Part shown: positions 1 to 7,890 of the stretch, piece by piece | How positions within the stretch are numbered: position 1 is the first letter of the stretch | Layout: each line of letters opens with the position of its first letter | DNA from: Mesotaenium endlicherianum | Lineage: Eukaryota > Streptophyta > Zygnematophyceae > Zygnematales > Mesotaeniaceae | Direction of reading: 5' to 3' | Length of the DNA stretch: 22,066 bases | Assembly: GCA_009602735.1 (NCBI GenBank) | Contig: WELA01008032.1 | Span: forward strand, 387,436 to 409,501 | Notes under the pieces: generated by a model | The model's database searches: none | Told to the model about the DNA's origin: nothing | Seen by the model: only the letters and a program-made list of their open reading frames with translations | Made by a program: the position numbers and the translations under genes

Positions 1-385
1 CCACACGTGGTGTTGCCGCCCACACGTGGTCTTAGTGATTAGTCGGGTTAGGGTGGTAGGTGAGGAGGGTCTAGACTGTGGGCAGTGGTGGTGAACACTG
101 GGACCCATAGTCTGCTCAGGAGGATATGCTGTTGAGCATCTGTAAGGCTCCCCCCAGATCACGCGCTCTTTCTCTACCTCCACACGTGGTGTTGCCGCCC
201 ACACGTGGTCTTAGTGATTAGTCGGGTTAGGGTGGTAGGTGAGGAGGGTCTAGACTGTAGGCAGTGGTGGTGAACACTGGGACCATAGTCTGCTCAGGAG
301 GATCTGCTGTTGAGCAGCTGTGAGGCTCCCCCCAGATCACGAGCTCTTTCTCTACCTCCACACGTGGTGTTGCCGCCCACACGTG
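1..385. repeat. Tandem 178/179-bp repeat, two full units plus a 28-bp third
   Basis: Unit 1 is 1-179 and unit 2 is 180-357. A third unit begins at 358 and stops matching after about 28 bases. The units differ by a few substitutions and one single-base deletion. Each begins with a pair of CCACACGTGG motifs about 19 bases apart, so the block holds six CACGTG hexamers. Open frames crossing it look like chance. It could be a minisatellite or an internally duplicated LTR promoter region. The array may extend left of the window. Confidence 0.9.
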
Positions 386-465
386 TGGGGGACGATCCTC
401 AGGTTCGCTCGCCTGAAGGGTCGGCGCGAGTACCCAGTAGGATCCCCTCCTGTCCATGCCTAGTT

Positions 466-597
466 TAACGATTTGCCACGTGGCCGGTTGCGGCGCGTGC
501 GACACGTCGCAAATGCGGCCGGAAGTGTCGGTTTGAATTGTATAAGTACAATTGGCGAGAGATCTAAGTACCATGAGTTACTTTTTTGTTCGTATCA
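466..597 (+). repeat. Probable LTR 3' end (copy 1 of a 131-bp direct repeat)
   Basis: Bases 466-596 match 801-931 at a constant offset of 335, with about 21 differences in 131 and no gaps. The unit contains the perfect palindrome GCCACGTGGC and an inverted repeat ATTGTA-TAAG-TACAAT. It ends in TATCA, followed by one base and then a sequence resembling an initiator-Met tRNA primer-binding site. That is the normal order at the 3' end of a 5' LTR. The LTR start is not identified; it may include the tandem repeats to the left. Confidence 0.5.
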
Positions 598-598
598 A

Positions 599-610
599 TG
601 GTATCGGAGC
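599..610 (+). other. Candidate retrotransposon primer-binding site (initiator-Met tRNA)
   Basis: TGGTATCGGAGC matches the plant initiator-Met complement TGGTATCAGAGC at 11 of 12 positions. It lies one base after a CA-ending repeat. No gag-like coding sequence follows, so the element behind it is truncated or non-autonomous. Confidence 0.5.
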
Positions 611-712
611 GCAAACGTACGCAAACGTCTGCAAGAGACAAGGATTCAAATCCCGCCAGGTGCAAAACTCGTCGATGGTACGACCAATGACCATACGGCG
701 ATCTTTGGATTG

Positions 713-720
713 TATAAAAA
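713..720 (+). promoter_or_regulatory. TATA-box-like sequence between the two 131-bp repeats
   Basis: TATAAAAA sits in otherwise mixed-composition DNA between the paired repeats, about 80 bases before the second. It could be the TATA box of a degenerate LTR promoter. The call rests on the motif alone. Confidence 0.25.
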
Positions 721-800
721 GGACACTATCCCAAAACAATGTCCCTCGCGCCGCCGCGGCATAAGTGCCGGGACGTGCACACTTGTAGGTGGGAGGAGTG

Positions 801-931
801 TAACAATCTGCCACGTGGCCGGTTGCGGCGCATGCGACACGTCGCGGGTGCGATCGAAAGTGTCGGTTTAGATTGTATAAGTACAATTGGCGCGCAATCT
901 AAGTACCTCAAGGAACCTTTTCGTTCGTATC
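801..931 (+). repeat. Copy 2 of the 131-bp direct repeat
   Basis: This aligns without gaps to 466-596 and keeps the CACGTG palindrome and the TTGTA-TAAG-TACAA inverted repeat. The sequence after 931 does not resemble a primer-binding site, unlike copy 1. It may be a tandem LTR remnant or an internal duplication. Confidence 0.8.
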
Positions 932-1525
932 GCTACAACGAGACCATTACGTACCATAAGCAATCCCGACGAATATGCCCCCGTGTTCGCTAGAAGAAAG
1001 GGAAAGTAAGAGGTGAGGGGTAGTTGGGTTACCTTTTGACTTGAGTCGTACGTGTCTGTGTTCGTCCTTCGTTTAGTACCCTTTTGTAACTAGAGTACAC
1101 TTTCATTTGTGTGTTATGACGCGATGACGCGTCTTCCGTAGGAGGTAGTGTTTTGTTTCACTTTGTAGGACCTAAACATAGTTTGTGAGGGCACGCTCCT
1201 TGGGCCGCAAGCTAACACCATTCTGATGTTAGCTTTGCATGTTCAATCTCATGAGAGTGATGATATTCTCTACGTTCGTGGTGACTTAAAGCTCATGTTG
1301 TTCGATTATGCCTTCTTGTTTTCCTCGCTTCTAGTGTAGGTTGCTCGTAATGCCCGTCATGAATGCACAATAAGTTGAGAATACGCCCTCTCTCTCCCGA
1401 CCATAACATTGCTAATCGCTATTGCTCTTCCTCGTTCTTGGTGCTACATTTTGCTCATTAGTTTAGCTTCCCACTTGCTTGCCCTTGCACGATACCTAGC
1501 GCCTGCCAACAGCCTACGTTGCAAA
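932..1525. other. Unassigned non-coding DNA
   Basis: I find no convincing coding region. One clean hairpin is present at 1209-1235: a 9-bp perfect stem, AAGCTAACA with TGTTAGCTT, around a 9-base loop. It has no T-tract or other context to suggest a function. The right part is pyrimidine-rich and grades into the (CT)n tract. Confidence 0.5.
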
Positions 1526-1583
<58 letters not shown>

Positions 1584-1584
1584 N

Positions 1585-1655
<71 letters not shown>
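1526..1655. repeat. (CT)n microsatellite, about 130 bp, containing an N
   Basis: Almost uninterrupted CT dinucleotides run from 1526 to 1655, with one N at 1584. The N is probably an unresolved repeat length or contig join, so the true length is unknown. The Leu-Ser and Arg-Glu reading frames across it are artefacts. Confidence 0.97.
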
Positions 1656-1658
<3 letters not shown>

Positions 1659-2084
1659 GAGCTTGCTTAGAAAGAGACGATAATTTCATGTTATTAGTAG
1701 GTCAGTGGCAGCGATAGGGAGCAAAGAGAAGGAAACAATGCAAGGAGCTTGGAACTCGTGACCTTTTGGTGCGAGTCATCGCGTCTTCATGTGTTACGCA
1801 TACAAAAAAAGGGATACAATTGCCTTCATTAAGGTTTCCATTCAAAATTGCGTCTTTTGTTTGTCTCAATTGCGTTTGGTCATTGAGATAAATTGACTTA
1901 ACAAATTATTTTTGAATAAAAGATTCTTACATTTGCAAGTAATCTTTATAGTGTTTTCTGGTTAATTCAGTATACATCAAAAGAACAACATAGCTAGTGT
2001 AATGAATCAGTGTATTGTTAGATATATCAATTTGGTTAATGCAATAGTGGATTAATTTGCTGAATTTTAGTAGTATTTTGTGTC
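1656..2084. other. Unassigned AT-rich non-coding DNA
   Basis: I see no gene, RNA or repeat I can name. The sequence is AT-rich with no extended open frame. Confidence 0.4.
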
Positions 2085-3272
2085 ATGACTTTGTCGAGGA
2101 CAGCAGACTATAGTCAACTTTGGTTAGCTTGCTGACACATTCTTTGACAGTCAGCTGACCACCCTGATAAAAGAGCATGGGCCGTATTCAAAATTAGGTA
2201 CATGTCAAGGAGAAGGACCTATGTGATCTATAGGGTAGTACTCTAGCTTGGAGTCCGGAAAGTTGTAACTGGTAGCAAGAGTTACCCTTATTAGTCAAAG
2301 GGCATGAGCCATAGTCAAAGTTGGGTAAATTGCATGGTAGAAAGACCTATACAATAGAATAGTATATACAGTCAAGGTTCCGCCGCTGGCATGTACGCTT
2401 AGATGTAGTTTGCTATAACGCAATTGTTTGTCTCCAAGGTTAGAATTTGTTCGTATAGATTTCTAACACGCAAAATCGTTAATTGAAAATGTTAACGTTG
2501 ATTTGCCTCGGCATTACACCAAATTGTCAATGGTATGTTAAGATATACAAAAGCGTGCGAGTTTGTAGTCTTTTGACGTGCGGGTTTATATTACTTGGAG
2601 TCGAACAAAAAAATTGTTTGCTTAATTCAGTGAATTGAGCGCTGGTAATGCACAAACGAAGTAATACTATATATCATAGCTTGGAGTCTATGGAAGACGT
2701 AATCCATAATTTTTTTTGAAAGCTTAGGACTAATGAGGTTAGAAGGTGTGCCAAGCTGCGCAGAGACTAGGAAGTAGGAAGGGGTTATTGAGTGATAGAG
2801 CTTACTTGGAGCAATTGCCAAACTTAGTAACATGGAGGACAGGTATGTGTCATTTGGTCAATTGGAAGGCTGGTTGATTGGAGCGGAGATTATGCTAGAC
2901 ATTGGAAGTCGCTGTGGGGAGGGACGTTCTTTGTTTGCATTTCACAAAGTGAGTGGGCTGAGGGTGGAGGTTACAGCTTGTTCATTGAAGATTCAACCAA
3001 TTATAGTACTTAATTAGACTTACACTATCATAATTATTTTCAATTTAGTTTACTAACCTAGCCAAGTGTAACAAGCTAAAGTCTATCGAAGTCATCTTGT
3101 CGATAAATTCTTTGACAGGCAGCTGATCGCCTTAAAACAATATTACACTTAGATGCATCATTAGGCAGTTTGCTAGAATTGCTTGAAAGTTGAGGTGATC
3201 AGTTGAGTGTCAAAGAATATGTCAGCAAGCAAGTCTAAGTTGACTTCAGCCAGCTGTCTTTAGCAGAGTCAT
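2085..3272. mobile_element. Possible non-autonomous DNA transposon with 79-bp imperfect terminal inverted repeats
   Basis: Bases 2085-2163 align without gaps to the reverse complement of 3194-3272, with about 62 of 79 positions identical. Both ends begin ATGACT. Related degenerate copies lie inside in direct orientation, for example 3095-3131 resembling 2127-2163, and 2176-2205 resembling 2304-2333. The interior is AT-rich and encodes no transposase. Long inverted ends with repeated subterminal motifs suit a non-autonomous hAT-like or Mutator-like element or a foldback element. I could not see a target-site duplication, so the exact ends are provisional. Confidence 0.45.
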
Positions 3273-3949
3273 CATCTGGCCTAGCGAGCACGCGCGACCG
3301 TCACGAAGCCTGCATGTAGGCTAAGTGACGCAATATAATTGAAGGAATGCAGTGTTTCCAATGAGGAAGAGCATGCATGTATGCGAGTATGACGAAGTCA
3401 ACGGCAATCTCGAAAGGGCTAGCTTGCGTGGTGCTTGTGATAGGCATCAACCATGCACACTCTACCCTCATTCTGACTCACATTTTTTTGCCAGGTCCAA
3501 GAAGACGAAGGTAAGAAGGAGAGAGAGAAGACAGAAGAAGAAAAAAGGCGCAAAGAAGAATAGAAGGAACTCCTAAGAAGGCAAGACGACAAGTTTCCGT
3601 CTACGTTGAAGATTCCTGCTTATGTCTCACGCTTTGTAGCTAAGAAAAGTTAGGATTCATGAGTTTCCAAAAATGGATTTTCGCTTAGAAGATGTGCTAG
3701 GAAATCATAGCACAGTCGAACCAACCACCACAAGCGTGTGAAGAGCACATAAAATGGTGAGTGATGTGTTAGTGTTCAAGTTCTCAGAAGTCTCAATTGC
3801 CGGATTGATTGAAGCAAGAGCAGAGTTAGCAAAACTAGAGCTCTCAGTGGAAAACTGAGTGAGCTCAGCCAGCAGTGAAGAATTATTAGGTGCGACTTTG
3901 AGGGGAAGACTCAAGTCAACCCAGAATACATGCTATAATTTTTGATTTT
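3273..3949. other. Unassigned DNA with a decayed coding-like patch
   Basis: Frame 3513-3650 (+) reads as a Lys/Glu-rich, coiled-coil-like stretch with one TAG at 3561, followed by a more ordinary stretch ending in a TAG at 3651. A run of T before CCAG at about 3484-3494 resembles a 3' splice site. A second short frame at 3754-3858 (+) looks amphipathic. I do not recognise either. They may be exon remnants of a captured gene, transposon gag debris, or chance. Confidence 0.2.
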
Positions 3950-4256
3950 TGTAAGTTGTGAGTCTGTGACTGTGAAAATTAAACGTAAACCCTGGTGGGC
4001 AATTTTTTTTGAAATTAAGTGCTAACCCTCTCACTGACTGATGCCAGTGCAGGATGACAAAAAATTGGTCAGTCACAGGCAACCTGTCACCGACACACGT
4101 GCAAAGGTCGAACGACAAGGTAGATCCCACACGTGCAGGAATACATCGACCAGTCGACCAAGCAGTGCATACACGCGTGAAGAACCACCGACATATCGAC
4201 CACACGTCCGCAAAATCATCACACGTGCCCTGACCTTAATACGGCTAGGCACGACA
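3950..4256 (+). mobile_element. Degenerate LTR fragment, inverted relative of the LTR at 5681-5972
   Basis: Bases 4040-4256 on the plus strand match the minus strand from 5867 down to 5681. Clearest are the shared blocks CTGTCACCGACACACGTGCA and TAGGCACGACA, with looser similarity and gaps between. CACGTG occurs at 4096, 4130 and 4222. A TGTAAG at 3950 mirrors the start of the minus-strand LTR, so the LTR may begin there. No coding region or primer-binding site accompanies it. It is probably a solo or truncated LTR of a family related to the minus-strand element. Confidence 0.6.
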
Positions 4257-4314
4257 TGATGTAAACTGTTTATGAACCGGGTATGAGTAGGGCAATCAAT
4301 TATACGTAATTTAT

Positions 4315-4332
4315 GCCGTACAATTGTACGGC
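4315..4332. repeat. 18-bp perfect palindrome
   Basis: GCCGTACAATTGTACGGC equals its own reverse complement and extends three more positions per side if one G-T pair is allowed. The core GTACAATTG recurs in the 131-bp repeats near 546 and 881. The role is unknown; it may be a degenerate element end or a regulatory palindrome. Confidence 0.6.
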
Positions 4333-5680
4333 GTATCACAATTCGTACTGTGCGGCTAAAAGATATTGTACAAGCAAATTTCAAAATTAGAGTTACATCA
4401 ATCGTGAGTATTTGTTTACTTATAAAACTAATGTTCTACAAAATAAGACATAATGTAGATTGTGCATTTTCTCAATATAATTACTAAGCATGTTCACAGA
4501 AACATGTAATTTATTGAAAGGAATTCTCAAAATAATGACTAGGAACGTAACCTAATGGAAATGGTGAACGTTGCAACGCGGAGCATATTGCCATGTTTGT
4601 ACATGCATAGTGGCCTCCATGGGATGGTTGTGTGTCCGCTCAATGAATCTTGTACATTTTGTCCGCTCCCTCACATATACACGCATTTAAGCGCCCTCAT
4701 ACGCACTCACATAAAAAAGCTCTCACACGCTCCTCGTAAATGCATATATGTGGAACAAAATGACCATGCACACGTCGCTCAACTGTAGGCTGAGCTTCAC
4801 AACATATGTACACTCATATGCAAACTCGTCATGCTTGCATGCAAATACGCGAGTGAGTACGCATGCATGAACGCACATCGTCATGTGTGCATAAACACCA
4901 TTTCATACGCACATAAGATGTATGGGAATACATCTTCACTCCCCCACATGAGCACGTCCAAGATTTTGTGTGGGCCCGTTGTCCACGCACGCTTATCAGC
5001 ACACTTGCCGAATCAACCACGTGCACCGACTTATATAGCGCTCCCGTGGGAGCTGGCGGGTTACCTTGGCGATGGTGCCAGCAAGTAACACGCTTGCATG
5101 TAAACGCGTGTCAATCGGCGTCACAATTACTTCTTTGGAATTTTCGTGTCACGTGTCATGTTGGGAGCGGTTTGCCTCTGACAATGTTTGTGCCCGTCCA
5201 GGCGCAGCGCAAACATAACCTGCCGGCGGCCTGGATCGGCCTGGATCAACCTGGATCTTGTTTTGGATCGTTTCGTATACGTAGGCGATGGATCGTATGG
5301 CAATTTGGGCTCAAACATGTGAATGGGTCGCGCTCTCGTACATGCATATTGTATGAATTTCCGTGACATTCGATCAGGTACGGTCCTGTGGTGTGCTGCA
5401 GTGAGAAACTGGTCGCTGGGGTCTGGGCACTGGCCGACTGTGGCCTAGAGGCAGGCACACAAAAGTGCCCTTTTTGGGGGGTGGCATCGCTTCAAATTCT
5501 GCCTACACTCTTCACGTAAACTATCCACCTGACCTGAGTACAGAATCTGCTTGTTCACGTTCTGCAAGAGACAAAAAAGAGGCAAGATGGCAACAAGTAC
5601 CTTAGGGGCTATAGTGAAAGGGGTGAGGGGCACGAAAGAAAAAAACAATTGAGAGGAATACAAGTGATTGTGAGGATAAG
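4333..5680. other. Unassigned non-coding DNA with simple-sequence character
   Basis: No gene is supported. The stretch from about 4670 to 4930 is rich in alternating purine-pyrimidine words such as GCATGCATG and CACATATG. At 5228-5257 there are three 10-bp units ending CCTGGATC. The right part (about 5370-5680) may be the rest of the minus-strand LTR. Reading frames in both directions here are short and low-complexity. Confidence 0.4.
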
Positions 5681-5972
5681 TGTCGTGCCTAACAGTGTCG
5701 GTCCCCTGGCACGGGCGTGGCTTCTCAGCACGTGTGCCTTCGACCTGGTTGACGTGTCGGTGCGTCGCTGCACGTGGGGAATCGATCGAGTTGATCGTCC
5801 CTTGCACGTGTGTCGGTGACAGACTGGTTGGGGTTTGACCCATTCCTGGTCTTCCTGCACTTGCATCATGCGGTGGCATCACACACTCAATGCTTCCCAT
5901 GTTCAACCAGTTCCTCATTCAACACTTAGCAGAAATTTTCAAAAACTTATCTCATCCTCAGCTTCCCTTACA
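5681..5972 (-). mobile_element. 3' LTR (start portion) of the minus-strand Ty3/gypsy element
   Basis: Read on the minus strand, the LTR begins TGTAAGGGAAG at 5972, directly after a polypurine tract, and follows the end of the PHD-containing pol gene. It carries several CACGTG motifs (5729, 5771, 5805). Bases 5681-5867 match 4040-4256 in inverted orientation. The far end is not defined and could lie anywhere below 5681. The TG start beside a purine tract and the position after pol make the LTR assignment reasonable. Confidence 0.6.
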
Positions 5973-5984
5973 CCCCTCCCTTTC
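5973..5984 (-). other. Polypurine tract of the minus-strand element
   Basis: On the minus strand the sequence is an unbroken A/G run (GAAAGGGAGGGG) immediately before the TG that starts the LTR. This is where plus-strand DNA synthesis would be primed in an LTR retrotransposon. Confidence 0.6.
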
Positions 5985-6054
5985 AGCTGAGGCGTCCGTG
6001 CCTTTCCGCTGAAAGCCTCTATCTCCTGGCCTTGCGGCTGGGGTTTTTAGGAAG

Positions 6055-6363
6055 GCAATCAGGACATTCTCATTGTCTTGCCATAATCTCCTCTTCACCA
6101 ATGCAGAAGGTGTGCCAACGGGCACTACACTTATCACAACTTACCATTGCTTCTTGATCATTCCGCACTTTGCAGCTGGCACAAGGTGTGGCTGGCACCA
6201 ATTCCTCGGGCACAGACTAAATCGTAGGATCGATATTAGGCAAGTGGCACAACGAGCAGTTCTGCACGTGATCTCTTATGGTTCACCATCAGAACCTTCC
6301 AGTTCCAACACACCATTGTCGAACGCATGTTTCACGCGTAAGATTACTGCACCTAAACTGGTG
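6055..6363 (-). pseudogene. Integrase C-terminal tail plus PHD finger of the minus-strand gypsy element (broken)
   Basis: The first part resembles the beta-barrel tail of Ty3/gypsy integrases, with a VLELEGSDG segment and then NCSLCHLPN. A PHD-type zinc finger follows at 6055-6183: C-x2-C-x11-C-x2-C-x4-H-x2-C-x12-C-x2-C, with CDKC in the middle. All eight ligands are present. PHD fingers commonly bind histone H3 tails; here the binding preference is unknown. Damage includes a frameshift near 6366, another near 6276, a TAG after the CHLPN block, and a TGA at 6070-6072 where PHD fingers normally have Trp. The plus-strand element ends in a homologous module at 19436-20068. Confidence 0.8.
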
Positions 6364-7551
6364 TCAATGGTGGTCTTGGCGCTTGTGGTAGACAAAGTCT
6401 CTTTCCTGGATCTGGGTCATTTGCAGGCGGTAGCTCCCGTCTCGCGTCCTGGCGTAACGCTGTGTGCCTCTTTTTTGTGCGATTTTCAGATTGTCCAGGG
6501 CAGCAGGCATCATGTGCTCAAATAACGCCTTGCGGCGTATCATGACCTTTAGCAGTTCATCAGGGTTGTCCAGGTCTTTCACCTGCTCGATCTCCTGCTT
6601 GATGCTGCTGGGCACGACTGGACTTCTGCCAAACAGAATCTGATAAGGCGAGTAATTCACCAAAGCAGCTTGCTTGCTAAATCTGTAACCCATAACCAGC
6701 CATCGCAGGGCTAGATCCTAATCACGCTTGTCATGCTCAAGGCAAAATTTGCCCAAAGCAGTTTTTAAGGTTTGCACCATCCGTTTTGCTAGACCATCCG
6801 CCTGTGGGTGATATTTTGACGTAGTGCGATGGTCAATGAAGCATCGATTCAAGAGTTTCTGAGAAGATTCTTGGAACTCAGACCCTTGGTCTGTCAGCAC
6901 TTCTGCTGGAGCTCCATGACGTACAATCACACCGTTGAGAAGCGCTTCTGAGGTCCCCAAGCTTTCCTTGGCAGTTAGAGGTACAACCTCTATCCACTTA
7001 GAGAAATGCTCAATCATGACCATAATGTACTTGTTACCTCGTTTGGACAGCGGTAGCTCTTCTGCAAGATCGCAGCTCCAGCGGTGGCCTAGGCCCATGA
7101 TTGGCAGAGGTTGCAGGTGTGGGTGTTGCTGCGTGAAACCAGCCTTAACGCGATCACAGCTTCTGCAGGCCTTGATCACATCCTCACACTGCTGCTTCAT
7201 GTCCCTCCACCAGTAAGACAGCTCCAGGAGACTATATGTCTTCTTGACACCATAGTGTCCAGTATTCTCGTGCATTTCCTACACCAGAGCTCGCCTTTTG
7301 GTGGGTTACGGCACCAACTTCTCCTGACCAGTTTCGTCAATCTTGAAGAGGTTATTGCGTTTCCAGCAAAACCGTTTAGCTCGATGGCGCACCTGGTCCT
7401 TTTCTTTCACCGATAATCCTTCCATGTGGACTCTCGTCTTCAGCCAATTCATAGTGGCTTGATCTTTCCAGATCTCTGGACTGAGCAGGGGTAGAGGCTC
7501 AGTTTCTCTTGACGCTACCATTCTAGCCATTTCGGCCAGGTAGGCTGCCAA
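6364..7551 (-). pseudogene. Ty3/gypsy integrase, inactivated
   Basis: One minus-strand frame encodes the zinc-binding region (HENTGH, later CRSC) and then a retroviral-type integrase core. The core has the first Asp in CDLAEEL, the second in LTDQGSEF, and the region of the third acidic residue in HPQADGLAKRMVQ. The usual Glu at that last site is Lys (AAA at 6784-6786), so the DDE triad is broken. In-frame stops lie at 7306, just upstream of the HENTGH block, and near 6718. Each is one transition away from Gln or Trp. Integrase inserts retroelement cDNA into chromosomes. The frame continues upstream into an RNase H tail. Confidence 0.95.
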
Positions 7552-7650
7552 TTCTGCTGGGCGGCTCGGATCTTCGTCTTCTCGAGCTCCCGTTTTGTCG
7601 TCTACGGATGGGTCGGGGTTTCTGCTGAGTCCATCGACGTTGTTGTTGAG
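7552..7650 (-). pseudogene. RNase H C-terminal remnant of the minus-strand gypsy element
   Basis: The frame shared with the integrase reads NNNVDGLSRNPDP. This corresponds to the conserved DGLSRxP motif at the end of Ty3/gypsy RNase H, and the plus-strand element has DGLSHNP at the same place. Upstream of about 7650 the resemblance stops, so the RT and most of RNase H are missing. The breakpoint is where plus-strand element sequence probably begins, which suggests a nested insertion. Confidence 0.7.
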
Positions 7651-7890
7651 TATTTTCCTAAGCTTTCTTAGTGATATGCCGCTGCACTCGTTAGTATGAT
7701 TGCAACTAGTTCTTTTCCTCGTGAGTCACTACGCTTCCACTAGGGCACTCCACCCCTTTCAGCCGGCCACCTGCAGATTGTTTGTCTGCAAAAGAAGCGC
7801 GACGTCAAGAACGGGCGCGCTCGTGACGGACCTTCGCCTGCAGCAGGACAGCGAGGCGGGCGCAATTCTTGCAAGGGTGGACGGCACGCG
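7651..7890 (+). other. Junction and leader before the plus-strand gag-like region
   Basis: These 240 bases contain no match to the probable 3' LTR of the plus-strand element and no visible primer-binding site. The expected 5' LTR is missing, truncated, or outside the window. The gag frame stays open upstream of the ATG at 7891 to at least about 7820, so the true start is uncertain. Confidence 0.4.

Noticed and set aside
1..385. CRISPR-like spaced repeats
   Set aside because: The whole 178/179-bp unit repeats, with no unique spacers, in apparently eukaryotic DNA.
599..660. tRNA-like or SINE-like stretch (GGATTCAAATCC resembling a T-arm or B box)
   Set aside because: No cloverleaf or proper A box can be drawn. 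The start is better explained as a primer-binding site after an LTR end.
1409..1689. Open frames of Leu-Ser or Arg-Glu repeats on both strands
   Set aside because: They are translations of the (CT)n microsatellite and contain an N.
3705..3914. Minus-strand 69-codon open frame and plus-strand frame at 3754-3858
   Set aside because: Short, no recognisable domain and no context. Described only as part of the unassigned region.
4555..5088. Open frames rich in His, Cys and Tyr
   Set aside because: They come from alternating CA/TG simple sequence and show no domain.
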